64,000 nt of DNA from Brachybacterium vulturis (GTDB taxonomy: Bacteria; Actinomycetota; Actinomycetes; Actinomycetales; Dermabacteraceae): positions 1,116,001 to 1,180,000 of the forward strand of contig NZ_CP023563.1 of NCBI RefSeq assembly GCF_002407185.1, in the 5' to 3' direction. The position numbers were made by a program, and so were the translations under genes. Shown in pieces: positions 44,135-53,270 of the stretch (positions within the stretch are counted from its first letter, which is position 1; every line of letters starts with the position of its first letter). Under the pieces are notes generated by a model that was not told the origin of the DNA, ran no database searches, and was given only the letters and a program-made list of their open reading frames with translations.

Positions 44135-44801
44135 GCCCGGCGGCGCGCTCGGCGGCGTCGCGGCCGTCGCACAGCTGGAGGAAGCGCGCCAGCATCAGGT
44201 GCCCGTTCTCGGTGAGCACCGACTCGGGATGGAACTGGACCCCGTGCAGGGGCAGCTCGTGATGCGCCAGGCCCATCACCATGCCGTCGGCCGTGCGCGC
44301 GGTGATCTCGAGCTCGGCGGGGATGGTCTCGGGCACCACCGTCAGCGAGTGATAGCGAGTGGCGATCATCGGGGACGGCGCCCCGGCGAACACGCTCGCA
44401 CCCTCATGGGTGAGCTCGCTGGTCCGGCCGTGCATCAGCTGCGGGGCGTGGTCGACCGTGGCGCCGAAGTACTGGCCCAGCGCCTGATGGCCCAGGCACA
44501 CCCCCAGCATCGGCAGCGCACCGGCGGCGCAGGCCCCGATGACCTCGAGCGAACGACCGGCGGTGGTGGGGTTGCCCGGTCCGGGGGAGATCAGCACGCC
44601 GGCGAACCCGGAGAGGTCCACCTCGCCCGCCGCGGTGGCCGGCACCTCGTCGTTGCGGGCCACGACGGTCTCGGCGCCCATCTGCTGCAGGTAGCCCACG
44701 ATCGTGAAGACGAAGCTGTCGTAGTTGTCGATCACCAGGATCCGCGGAGCCGGTGGGGCCGCGGAGGGCCCCCCGGGCAGGGCGCTCTCAGTTGTTCCCA
44801 C
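44109..44801 (-). CDS. trpG: Glutamine amidotransferase, anthranilate/aminodeoxychorismate synthase component II
   Basis: A 230-residue class I amidotransferase that supplies ammonia to a chorismate-using partner (TrpE or PabB). It shows IDNYDSFVFTIVGYL, GVLISPGPGNP, catalytic Cys in GVCLGHQALGQ and the His/Glu pair in GVQFHPESVL. Which pathway it serves (tryptophan or folate) cannot be read off; position beside pknB matches mycobacterial trpG. GTG 44801 starts inside the pknB end (14-base overlap), so it is coupled to the kinase operon. Its end overlaps a small convergent gene. Confidence 0.92.
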   Translation of the reverse strand: MGTTESALPGGPSAAPPAPRILVIDNYDSFVFTIVGYLQQMGAETVVARNDEVPATAAGEVDLSGFAGVLISPGPGNPTTAGRSLEVIGACAAGALPMLGVCLGHQALGQYFGATVDHAPQLMHGRTSELTHEGASVFAGAPSPMIATRYHSLTVVPETIPAELEITARTADGMVMGLAHHELPLHGVQFHPESVLTENGHLMLARFLQLCDGRDAAERAAGLKPLMTTG

Positions 44802-46950
44802 GGCCCTGCCCCCGTCCGCCGTCGCCCTGCGCGTTGCCCTCGCCGTTGCCCGGCTCATCGCTGGGCGGATCGGAGGTCGGCTCGGTGGTCCCGCTCGGTG
44901 ACTCCGACTCCGTCTCCGTCGGCGAGGGCGTCTCGGTGGGGGTCGGCTCCGGCTCGGGCCCGGAGGAGACCACGATGGTGATCGTGGAGCCGCTGTCGAC
45001 CTGCTCGTTCGCACCGGGCTCGGTGCGGATCACGCGGCCCTTCTCGACACTGTCCGAGTGCTCCTGCTCGGGGGTGTGGCCGAAGCCCGCCTCGGCGAGC
45101 GTGTCCTGGGCGTCCGCGAGCGGCTGCCCGGTGACGTTGGGGACCGCGACGGGGCCCTCGGGAGCCGCGACGATGAGGCTGATCGTGGCGCCGATGGTCT
45201 CGCTCGTCCCGCCCTGGGGCGTCTGCTCCAGCACGGTGCCCGGAGCGTGCTCGCCGTCCGGTCGCTCCGTGACATCGACCTCGAACCCGATCTCCTTGAG
45301 GATCTCGGTGGCGCTGTCGACGTCGGTCCGGAGCAGGTCGGGCACCGGGTAGCTGCCGGTCGCGTCCCAGATCTGGACCGTGTCGCCGCGCTGCGCCGTG
45401 GTGCCGGCGGCCGGCTTCGTGCGGATGACGATCCCGCGCTCGGTCTGCTTCTCGTCGTCGCTGTCGACGTACTCGGCGACGAATCCGGCGTCCTCGAGCA
45501 CCGTCACGGCCTCCTCCCGGGGCCTGCCGGAGACGTCGGGGACCTCGACCGACTCCGGCCCGGCGGAGACGGTCACCTCGACGGTCGTGCCGACGGCGAC
45601 CTGCTGGCCCTCCCCGGGATCGGAGGAGATGACGGATCCCGCCTCGACCTCCTGGGACTCAGCCTGGACGAAATCGCCCTCCAGCCCGGCGTCCTGGAGG
45701 AGCGCGCTGGCGTCCTCCTCGGTCTCGCCGACGATCGACGGCACCGCGACCGTCTCGGGGCTCTGGTCCCAGGGCTGGAACACGGCGAGAGCCGCCGCGA
45801 CCAGTCCCAGCACCGCGAGGATGACCAGGATGATCAGCCACCAGGGCTTGCGGCGGTCCTCCTCGTCCTCGGCCGCCTCGACCTCGTCGACCGTGTGCAG
45901 CGCGAGCGGTCCGGTGCTGGGCGTCGGGACGGAGCCGCCGTTCCAGCTCTGGGCGCGCAGCCCACCGGCGGTCGCGGCACCGACCGCGCCCATGGCGGGC
46001 AGCGCCTCGGTGGCATCGCCGACCGGGGCCAGCACGGTGGTGGCCCCGGCGTCCTCGCCCGTGGGGACGGCGCCTCCCACCAGGGCCGGAGCCCGTCCGG
46101 ACACCACCGCGGCGATGTCGCGGGAGAAGGCGACCGCGCTCGGGTAGCGCTGCTCGCGATCCTTGGTCAGGCCCGTGAGGATCACGGCATCCAGGGCCGG
46201 GGTGACCGCCGGGTTGTAGGCCGAGGGCGGGTGGGGCTCCTCGCGCACGTGCTGGTAGGCGATCGAGACCGGGGTGTCGCCGGTGAACGGCGGGCGCCCG
46301 GTGAGCATCTCGAACATCACGCAGGCGGCGGAGTAGATGTCGGAGCGGGCATCGACCAGCTGGCCGCGGGCCTGCTCGGGGGAGAGGTACTGGGCGGTGC
46401 CCATCACGGCCTGGGTCGCGGTCATCGCGCTGGTGGCGTCGGCGATCGCGCGGGCGATCCCGAAGTCCATCACCTTCACCGCGCCGGCCTGGTCGATCAT
46501 GATGTTGCCGGGCTTGATGTCGCGGTGCACGATCCCGGCGCGGTGGGAGTACTCCAGGGCGCTCAGCAGCGCCGCCATGATCTCGCCGGCCTGGGCGGCG
46601 GACATCGGGCGGGCGGGATCGATGTGCTCGCGCAGGGTGTCGCCCTGGACGTACTCCATCACGATGAAGGGGATGGTGACGTCCGCCCCGGTGATGGTGG
46701 TCTGCTGCTCCTCACCGGTGTCGTACACGGCGACGATCGAGGGATGGTTCAGCGAGGCGGCGCTGTGCGCCTCACGCCGGAACCGCTCCTGGAAGCTGGA
46801 GTCCCGGGCCAGATCGGAGCGCAGCACCTTGACGGCGACGGTGCGGTGCAACCGGGTGTCCTCGGCGAGGAACACGTCTGCCATGCCGCCGGTGCCGAGG
46901 ATCCGCCCCAGGCGGTAGCGTCCGCCCAGGACCACGTTCTCTTCGCTCAC
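44788..46950 (-). CDS. pknB: PASTA-domain serine/threonine kinase PknB
   Basis: A 720-residue membrane receptor kinase that senses peptidoglycan fragments or lipid II and controls growth and division. The kinase domain (about 10-275) has GTGGMADVFLAED, HRDIKPGNIM, DFGIARA and an activation loop with TSAMTATQAVMGTAQYLSPEQ. A membrane helix lies at about 369-391, and four PASTA repeats follow outside, then a Pro/Thr/Glu tail and a Gly/Asn/Arg-rich end. GTG 46950 overlaps the pknA stop (GTGA). It is the second-last gene of the long envelope operon. Confidence 0.97.
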   Translation of the reverse strand: MSEENVVLGGRYRLGRILGTGGMADVFLAEDTRLHRTVAVKVLRSDLARDSSFQERFRREAHSAASLNHPSIVAVYDTGEEQQTTITGADVTIPFIVMEYVQGDTLREHIDPARPMSAAQAGEIMAALLSALEYSHRAGIVHRDIKPGNIMIDQAGAVKVMDFGIARAIADATSAMTATQAVMGTAQYLSPEQARGQLVDARSDIYSAACVMFEMLTGRPPFTGDTPVSIAYQHVREEPHPPSAYNPAVTPALDAVILTGLTKDREQRYPSAVAFSRDIAAVVSGRAPALVGGAVPTGEDAGATTVLAPVGDATEALPAMGAVGAATAGGLRAQSWNGGSVPTPSTGPLALHTVDEVEAAEDEEDRRKPWWLIILVILAVLGLVAAALAVFQPWDQSPETVAVPSIVGETEEDASALLQDAGLEGDFVQAESQEVEAGSVISSDPGEGQQVAVGTTVEVTVSAGPESVEVPDVSGRPREEAVTVLEDAGFVAEYVDSDDEKQTERGIVIRTKPAAGTTAQRGDTVQIWDATGSYPVPDLLRTDVDSATEILKEIGFEVDVTERPDGEHAPGTVLEQTPQGGTSETIGATISLIVAAPEGPVAVPNVTGQPLADAQDTLAEAGFGHTPEQEHSDSVEKGRVIRTEPGANEQVDSGSTITIVVSSGPEPEPTPTETPSPTETESESPSGTTEPTSDPPSDEPGNGEGNAQGDGGRGQGRGNN

Positions 46951-48500
46951 TCCACACCTGTCCTCGTGCCGTGGCCGACACCGACCGCGCCGTCCATGGT
47001 AGTTGCTGGCGCCGCGTCGACTGCGGCGACGTGAGCCATCTGGCCTCCGTGCGGGGCATCGAGGGCCCCGAGCGCGCCCAGGGGGAGCAGGCCCAGCCCG
47101 CCCGCGACCGCGGCGATGATCGCGATGAGCACCAGGATCAGCAGGACCAGCCCCGGCAGCGACATGCCCCCGAACTTCCGGCCGGTCGTGGAGGTGCCGT
47201 GCACCGTCCGCGAGGAGTTGGCGGTGTCGACGCCGTCGAAAGCACCGCTGCGGGTGGTCCCCTCGGCTCCCGTGCCGTCCCGGGCGCCCCGTGGCGCCGG
47301 TGACGCGGAGGACGCCGAGCGGGCAGAGCTCGCGGACGGCCCGGAGCTCGCCGACCGTGCGGGGTTCGCGGACGGCGCCGAGGCCGCGGAACGGGCCGGG
47401 CGCGCCGAGCGGCGCGGGGCGGAGCCGGCGGAGGCGGCCGACAGGGCCGAGGGGCCGGAGGCCCCCGAGCGGTGCCGGATCCCGCGGCCCCGGCCGGACA
47501 GGGGCAGCGGCATCGCGGCGGTGCGGGTCCCGGTGGGCGAGGCCCCGGGGCGACGGCCGACGGGCGGGGCGGTCGACGGCGAGGGGTCCTCGCCGCTGCC
47601 GGGCGCCGACTCCGGTCGGACCCGGTTCTCGCCGGTCCAGTCGTGATCGGCGACCTTGGTCACCGGGATCGCGCCGGTGCTGAAGCGCGGCTCGACGCCG
47701 CGCTGGACCGCCTCGAGGATCCGCGACACGGCGGCCGCCGAGCGGGGACGGTTCGCCGGGGCCTTGGCGAGCATCATCATCACCAGGCGGCGCAGATCGG
47801 CATTGATCGCCTCGGAGAGCTCCGGCGGCTGCTGCTTGACCTGCGCCATCGCGATCTCGACCTGGCTCGAGCCGGTGAAGGGCCGGCGGCCGTTGAGCAT
47901 CTCGTAGGCCACGATGCCCAGCGCGTAGATGTCCGAGAGCGAGGTGGCCTGCTTGCCCATCGCCTGCTCGGGGGAGAGGTACTGGGCGGTGCCCATCACC
48001 AGTCCGGTCTTGGTCAGGCGCGCCTGGTCCTTGCTGCGGGCGATCCCGAAGTCGGTGATCTTCATCGACCAGTCGTTCTTCTCGTCGACCAGCACGTTCT
48101 CGGGCTTCACATCACGGTGGACCACCCCCTTGGAGTGGGCGGCGTCCAGCGCCCGGGCGAGCTCGATGAGCAGCGAGACCACACGCTTCTCGGGCAGCCC
48201 TGCGGGGTTCGCCTCGATGAGCTCCGAGAGCGGTCGGCCCGGGCACAGCTCCATGACGATGTAGGCGCGGCCGTCGAGCTCGCCGTAGTCGTAGAGCGCG
48301 GCGATCCCGTCGTGGGAGAGCGCGGCGGTGTGGCGGGCCTCGGCGCGGAAGCGCTTGAGGAAGCCCTCGTCGCCGGCGTACTCCTCGCGCAGCACCTTGA
48401 TCGCGACCTCGCGGTCGAGCTCCTGGTCGCGACCCTTCCAGACCTGGCCCATCCCGCCGGTGGCGATCAGGGACGTCAGTTCGTAGCGTCCTTCGAGCAT
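46947..48500 (-). CDS. pknA: Serine/threonine kinase PknA
   Basis: A 517-residue membrane kinase. The kinase domain (about 8-270) has ATGGMGQVWKGRD, HRDVKPENVL, DFGIARS and GTAQYLSPEQ. A long linker follows, with a Ser/Ala/Pro repeat (A-R-S-A-S-S-type units, about 345-410), a membrane helix (about 448-470) and a short outer tail without PASTA domains. PknA with PknB controls cell shape and septation in actinobacteria. ATG 48500 lies 17 bases after the pbpA stop. Gene order is the conserved one. Confidence 0.95.
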   Translation of the reverse strand: MLEGRYELTSLIATGGMGQVWKGRDQELDREVAIKVLREEYAGDEGFLKRFRAEARHTAALSHDGIAALYDYGELDGRAYIVMELCPGRPLSELIEANPAGLPEKRVVSLLIELARALDAAHSKGVVHRDVKPENVLVDEKNDWSMKITDFGIARSKDQARLTKTGLVMGTAQYLSPEQAMGKQATSLSDIYALGIVAYEMLNGRRPFTGSSQVEIAMAQVKQQPPELSEAINADLRRLVMMMLAKAPANRPRSAAAVSRILEAVQRGVEPRFSTGAIPVTKVADHDWTGENRVRPESAPGSGEDPSPSTAPPVGRRPGASPTGTRTAAMPLPLSGRGRGIRHRSGASGPSALSAASAGSAPRRSARPARSAASAPSANPARSASSGPSASSARSASSASPAPRGARDGTGAEGTTRSGAFDGVDTANSSRTVHGTSTTGRKFGGMSLPGLVLLILVLIAIIAAVAGGLGLLPLGALGALDAPHGGQMAHVAAVDAAPATTMDGAVGVGHGTRTGVE

Positions 48501-48517
48501 GAGCCCGGGTTCGGTCC

Positions 48518-49963
48518 TCAAGGCTGGATCACCGCTTCCATCACGTCCTGGGCGATCGGCGCCGCGGTGCGCGAGCCGTATCCGCCTTCCTCGACCACGA
48601 CCGCCACGGCGATCTTCTGGTCCTCCTGCTGTGCATATCCCACGAACCAGGAGTGGGCCCGGCGGTCCTCGCCCCACTCCGCGGTACCGGTCTTGCCGCC
48701 CACCTCGACGCCGTCGATCGCCGCGGCGCCGCCGGTGCCGTCCTCGACCACGCCCACCATCATCTGGCGCATCTGAGCGGCGTTCGCGGCGGTCAGCGGC
48801 TGTCCCAGCTCCTTCGGGGTGAGCGCGGAGACCGTGGTCAGGTCGCTCGTGCGCACCGCCTGGACCAGCTGCGGCTGCATGACCACGCCGTCGTTGGCGA
48901 AGGTCCCGGCCACCATCGCCATCTGCAGCGGCGTCACCCGGGTCTCGTACTGGCCGATCGAGGTGGTCGCGAGCTGGGCGGCGTCCAGGTCCTGCCCGAT
49001 CGTCGAGGGGGTCACCGACAGCGGGATCGTCAGGTGCTGCCCGAAGCCGAACTCCTGGGCGGTCTCGCGCAGCTGCTCCTCGCCGAGGTCGACCCCGAGC
49101 ATCGCGAAGGAGGTGTTGCAGGACTGGCGCAGCGCGTCGGCCAGGGTCGAGGTGTCCTCGGGCCCGCAGGGCTCGGTGCCGCCGCCGGCGTGATTGTTCA
49201 TCACGGCGGTCGAGTTCGGCAGCTGCCAGGTGCCCGGTCCGGGGATCTCCGACTCGGCGGTGTACCGGCCCGACTCGAGGGCGGAGGCGGCCACCACGAG
49301 CTTGAAGGCGGAGCCCGGCGGGTAGAGGTCCCCGCCGATCGCCCGGTTGGACAGCGGCCGATCCGGGTCCTCGTTGAGCTCCTGCCACGCCTGGCGCACC
49401 GACTCCCGGTCGTGGGAGGCGAGCCGGTTCGGGTCGTAGCTGGGGGCGGAGACCATCGCCAGCACGGCCCCGGTCTCCGGATCCAGGGCGACCGCGGCGC
49501 CGCGGCGTCCGTCCAGCGCGTCCCAGGCGGCTTCCTGGGCCGCGGCATCGAGGGTGAGCTCGACGGTCGCTCCGCGTCCCTGCCGGCCGGAGAGGATGTC
49601 GGAGATGCGGTGGTAGAACAGCGCATCGGCCGCGCCGGAGAGGGTGTCGTTCAGCGCCCGCTCGATGCCGGTGAAGCCGTAGACCACCGAGTAGTACCCG
49701 GTCACCGGGGCGTACATCGCCCCGGGGTCGTAGCTGCGCAGGTAGCCGTAGGTGTCGTCGGAGGACCGGGAGATCGCCACCGGGTGCCCGTCCACCACGA
49801 TCGGGCCGCGATGGCGCCCGTACTCGTTGTACAGGGTGCGGGCGTTGTGCCCGTTGGCGTTGAGACGGTCCGTGGCGATCACCTGGAAATAGGTGGTCGA
49901 GGTGAACAGCAGCAGGAACAGCACGCTGATCACGAGCCAGACATGGCGCAGCGGCCGGTTCAT
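48518..49963 (-). CDS. pbpA: Penicillin-binding protein PbpA (class B transpeptidase)
   Basis: A 481-residue peptidoglycan transpeptidase anchored by one N-terminal helix (about 8-28). The short non-catalytic domain is followed by a transpeptidase domain with S218-A-F-K221, SCN in QSCNTSFAML and KTGTAEW. It is the beta-lactam target that works with the FtsW/RodA polymerase encoded next to it. ATG 49963 overlaps the ftsW stop (ATGA). Confidence 0.96.
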   Translation of the reverse strand: MNRPLRHVWLVISVLFLLLFTSTTYFQVIATDRLNANGHNARTLYNEYGRHRGPIVVDGHPVAISRSSDDTYGYLRSYDPGAMYAPVTGYYSVVYGFTGIERALNDTLSGAADALFYHRISDILSGRQGRGATVELTLDAAAQEAAWDALDGRRGAAVALDPETGAVLAMVSAPSYDPNRLASHDRESVRQAWQELNEDPDRPLSNRAIGGDLYPPGSAFKLVVAASALESGRYTAESEIPGPGTWQLPNSTAVMNNHAGGGTEPCGPEDTSTLADALRQSCNTSFAMLGVDLGEEQLRETAQEFGFGQHLTIPLSVTPSTIGQDLDAAQLATTSIGQYETRVTPLQMAMVAGTFANDGVVMQPQLVQAVRTSDLTTVSALTPKELGQPLTAANAAQMRQMMVGVVEDGTGGAAAIDGVEVGGKTGTAEWGEDRRAHSWFVGYAQQEDQKIAVAVVVEEGGYGSRTAAPIAQDVMEAVIQP

Positions 49964-51351
49964 GGGCCCACCTCCTGGACGGGGCGCGGCCCGGCGGGCG
50001 TCCCTGCGCCCGGGACCTGCCGGGCGGCGGGGCGGCGCGCGGCGTCCGAGAGGCGCACCAGGATGCCGGCGATGATCCAGTTGCACACCAGCGAGCTGCC
50101 GCCGGCGGCGAGGAAGGGGAGGGTCAGCCCGGTCAGCGGGATCACCCGGGTGACGCCGCCGACGACGACGAAGACCTGCAGTGCCATCACGAAGCCGAGA
50201 CCGCCGGCGAGCAGGGTGCCGAAGCCGTCGGAGATGCCGACGGCGGCACGCAGCGCGCGCTGGACCAGCAGCAGGTAGAGCAGCAGCAGGGCGAAGGCCC
50301 CGACCATGCCGAGCTCCTCCGCGAAGGAGGCGAAGATGAAGTCGGACTCGGCGTGGGGGACCACGTCGGGCCGCCCCTCGCCGAGGCCGGCGCCGGTGAT
50401 GCCGCCGTTGGCGAGACCGAAGAGGCCCTGGCTGATCTGCTCGCAGAGGGAGTAGTTCTCGCTCGAGAGCGGATCCAGCCAGCAGGTGATGCGGGTGCGC
50501 ACATGACTCATCTGGGTGGCGGCGAAGATCGCCGGGGGCAGGAACATCACCGCGCCGATCACCAGCCAGCTCAGCCGGTCCGTGGCCACGTACAGCATCG
50601 CGACGAACAGACCGAAGAACATCAGTGAGGTGCCCAGATCGGTCTGGAACACCAGCACCGCCATCGCGAAGCCCCAGGCCACCAGGATCGGTCCGAAGTC
50701 GGACCAGCGCGGCAGATGGATGCCGAGCACCTTCGGGCCCGCGAGCGCGAGCGTGTCGCGGCGGGAGACCAGGTAACCGGCGAAGAAGATCGCGAAGGCG
50801 ATCTTCGCCAGCTCCGCGGGCTGGAAGCTGAAGCCGGCGAGGTTGATCCAGATCCTCGAGCCGTTGCGGGCCGAGCCGATCACCGGTGCGAGCGGGAGCA
50901 GCAGCAGCACGCCCCCGGCGACGGCGCTGATCCAGGTGAAGCGACGCAGCCGACGATGGTCCCGCAGCATCACCAGCACCGCCACGCAGAGCAGCACGCC
51001 GAGGGCCGCCCAGAGCATCTGCCGGTCCGCGCTCGCCGAGGTGCGGATCCCATAGATCTCGTTCGCGGCGTGGACGGACTCGATCATCGCGATGCCCAGC
51101 AGGTTCAGCAGCACCACCAGCGGCAGGAGCACCGGATCCGCGTACGGGGCGCGCCACATCACCACGATCTGCAGGACGAGCGCGAGCACGGCGGCCCCGA
51201 TCCCGTACTCCAGCAGGTGCTCCGGCAGCTCGTCGAACCGGCCGAGCCCCACCAGGGCGTAGGAGCCCACGCCGATCAGCACCGCGAACGAGAGCAGCAG
51301 CGCCTGCGTGAGCCGGCGCGGCCGCGCGGTGTAGGACACGATCGTGGCCAT
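49960..51351 (-). CDS. rodA: FtsW/RodA/SpoVE family peptidoglycan polymerase
   Basis: A 463-residue SEDS protein with about ten to twelve membrane helices. Typical parts are SGSRIWINLAGFSFQPAELAK-like sequence (here NGSRIWINLAGFSFQPAEL), FGPILVAWGFAMAVLVFQTDLGTS, FANGGITGAG-like GLANGGITGAGLGEG and a final VTRVIPLTGLTLPFLAAGGSS. It polymerises lipid II and pairs with PbpA. By synteny it equals mycobacterial RodA. ATG 51351 overlaps the pstP stop as TAATG. Confidence 0.95.
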   Translation of the reverse strand: MATIVSYTARPRRLTQALLLSFAVLIGVGSYALVGLGRFDELPEHLLEYGIGAAVLALVLQIVVMWRAPYADPVLLPLVVLLNLLGIAMIESVHAANEIYGIRTSASADRQMLWAALGVLLCVAVLVMLRDHRRLRRFTWISAVAGGVLLLLPLAPVIGSARNGSRIWINLAGFSFQPAELAKIAFAIFFAGYLVSRRDTLALAGPKVLGIHLPRWSDFGPILVAWGFAMAVLVFQTDLGTSLMFFGLFVAMLYVATDRLSWLVIGAVMFLPPAIFAATQMSHVRTRITCWLDPLSSENYSLCEQISQGLFGLANGGITGAGLGEGRPDVVPHAESDFIFASFAEELGMVGAFALLLLYLLLVQRALRAAVGISDGFGTLLAGGLGFVMALQVFVVVGGVTRVIPLTGLTLPFLAAGGSSLVCNWIIAGILVRLSDAARRPAARQVPGAGTPAGPRPVQEVGP

Positions 51352-52748
51352 TACGTGGCGCCGCCCTCAGCGGAGTTCGGCCCCGTGCTGTCGGTGCTCG
51401 AGGGCAGCGGGCTCGCCTCCGCGGCGGCGCTCTCCTCCGCAGCGGTCTCCTGGAGGGCATCGGCGGCGCCGCCGGCATCGGAGGCTCCACCGCCGTCGGA
51501 CGGCGCGGGGGCGATCGCGGGCGGGGGCCGGTTGGAGATCGCGGCCTGCTCGAGCCGGTCGATGATCTGCTCGGCGCTCTCGCGGTCGGAGGCGGTGATG
51601 GTGTTCTGGACCTGCTGGCGCGTCACTTCGGGCAGGTCCTCGAGGGCGATGTCGGTGACCACCACCGGATCGGACATGGAGAGCGGTCCCAGATCCTGGG
51701 ACAGCCCCTGGAAGAGCACCACGCTGGTGCCATCGGTGCCGACGTAGAACTGTCGCTGGGACCAGGCGTAGCCGGCCCACAGCACACCGCCGAGCAGTGC
51801 GATCAGCAGCATCAGGGCGACCAGCGCCGGCCAGGGACTGCGGCGCGGCGGCTCCTCCGTGGCGAAGTCCTCGTCCTCATAGGGGACCTCGGGCTCCTCG
51901 CGCGTGAGGGCGGCGGCTTTCGCGGCCGGGCCGGAGGCCGCGGTGGGGGCATGGCGGTTGCGGGCCGCGGATCCCACGATCTGCGGGCTGGTGGAGGGGG
52001 CCTCCTGGCCGCGGGGGAGCTGGTCGAGATCCACCACGTCGGCGACGATGCAGGTGATGTTGTCCGGGCCGCCGCCCTTGAGCGCCAGCTGGATCAGCTC
52101 CTCGGCGCATTCGCCGGGATCCGTGAAGTCCGTCAGCGCCGCGTCGATGGTGTCCAGGGAGACCAGGCCCGAGAGGCCGTCGGAGCAGAGCATCCAGCGG
52201 TCGCCGGGGTGGGCCGGGCGCAGGGAGAGGTCCAGCTCGGGGTCGGCGTCGACGTCGCCGAGGACGCGCATCAGCACCGACCGCTGGGGATGGCGCTCGG
52301 CCTCCTCCTCGGTGAGCCGGCCCTCGTCCAGCAGGCGCTGCACGAAGGTGTGGTCCTTGGTGACCTGGACGGTCTCGCCCTTGCGGAGCAGGTAGGCGCG
52401 GGAGTCGCCGATGTGGGCGAGGGCGAACTTGCCCTCGGCGCGCAGCAGGGCGGTGATCGTGGTGCCCAGGCCGCGCAGCTGCGGCTCGTCGCGGGCCCGG
52501 CGCAGGATCTCCTGGTTGGCCTCGAGCACGCTCTCCTCGAGGGTGGCCACGATGTCGGAGGCCGGGGTCTCGGAGTCGAGCTGGGCCAGGTGGCCGATCG
52601 CGACGGAGGAGGCGACGTCGCCGCCGGCGTGCCCGCCCATGCCGTCGGCGACCACCAGCAGGTGGCTGCCGGCGTAGGCGGAGTCCTGGTTGTTGGACCG
52701 CACGAGGCCGACGTCGGAGCGGGCGGCATACCGCAGGGCGATGCTCAT
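51351..52748 (-). CDS. pstP: PP2C-type serine/threonine phosphatase PstP
   Basis: A 465-residue membrane-bound phosphatase that reverses PknA/PknB phosphorylation. The PP2C domain (about 1-240) has SNNQDSAYAGSHLLVVADGMGGH, GTTITALL, HIGDSRAYLLR, LCSDGLSG and GGPDNITCIV, all metal-binding motifs intact. A linker, a membrane helix (about 300-322) and an outer Ala/Ser-rich domain follow. ATG 52748 overlaps the fhaB stop by four bases. Confidence 0.96.
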   Translation of the reverse strand: MSIALRYAARSDVGLVRSNNQDSAYAGSHLLVVADGMGGHAGGDVASSVAIGHLAQLDSETPASDIVATLEESVLEANQEILRRARDEPQLRGLGTTITALLRAEGKFALAHIGDSRAYLLRKGETVQVTKDHTFVQRLLDEGRLTEEEAERHPQRSVLMRVLGDVDADPELDLSLRPAHPGDRWMLCSDGLSGLVSLDTIDAALTDFTDPGECAEELIQLALKGGGPDNITCIVADVVDLDQLPRGQEAPSTSPQIVGSAARNRHAPTAASGPAAKAAALTREEPEVPYEDEDFATEEPPRRSPWPALVALMLLIALLGGVLWAGYAWSQRQFYVGTDGTSVVLFQGLSQDLGPLSMSDPVVVTDIALEDLPEVTRQQVQNTITASDRESAEQIIDRLEQAAISNRPPPAIAPAPSDGGGASDAGGAADALQETAAEESAAAEASPLPSSTDSTGPNSAEGGAT

Positions 52749-53263
52749 CGCGGACCTCGTCTCAGTTCGATCTCGGTGCGGCCGATCCGCACCTGGGCGC
52801 CGGGGCGGAAGGGGACGGCGCCCTCGATCCGCTTGCCCGAGACCAGGGTGCCGTTGGTCGAGCCCAGATCCTCCACCATCCATTCGGCCTCGCGCTGGAA
52901 CACACGGGCGTGGCGGTTGGAGGCGTAGTCGTCGTCGAGCACCAGGGTGCACTCCGGGGCGCGCCCGATGAGGATCGGGGTGGAGCCCAGGGACAGGGAG
53001 GTGCCGCGCAGCGGCCCGGCGGTGACCACCATCGCCGCCTGCGTGACCTCAGGGTCCGTGCGCAGCTGGGCCGGGTCGACGTCGGAGGCGCCGCCGAGCG
53101 GACCCGAGGCGGGGCGCTGCTCCCGTCGCGGGTCGCGGCTGGAGCGGGTGACCACGGTGGTGCCGAAGAGGTCGTTGCGCATCACCAGCACCACGATGAT
53201 CACGAAGATCCACAGCGCCAGCACAAAGCCCAGGCGCAGTGCGACCAGCGTCAGTTCGCTCAT
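52745..53263 (-). CDS. fhaB: FHA-domain protein FhaB/FipA
   Basis: A 172-residue protein with an N-terminal membrane helix (about 8-29) and a C-terminal FHA domain that binds phosphothreonine: IGRAPECTLVLDDDYASNRHARVF and EDLGSTNGTLV. In mycobacteria FipA links PknA signalling to FtsZ and FtsQ at the septum. It lies between fhaA (7-base gap) and pstP (ATGA overlap). Confidence 0.95.
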   Translation of the reverse strand: MSELTLVALRLGFVLALWIFVIIVVLVMRNDLFGTTVVTRSSRDPRREQRPASGPLGGASDVDPAQLRTDPEVTQAAMVVTAGPLRGTSLSLGSTPILIGRAPECTLVLDDDYASNRHARVFQREAEWMVEDLGSTNGTLVSGKRIEGAVPFRPGAQVRIGRTEIELRRGPR

Positions 53264-53270
53264 GGGGCGC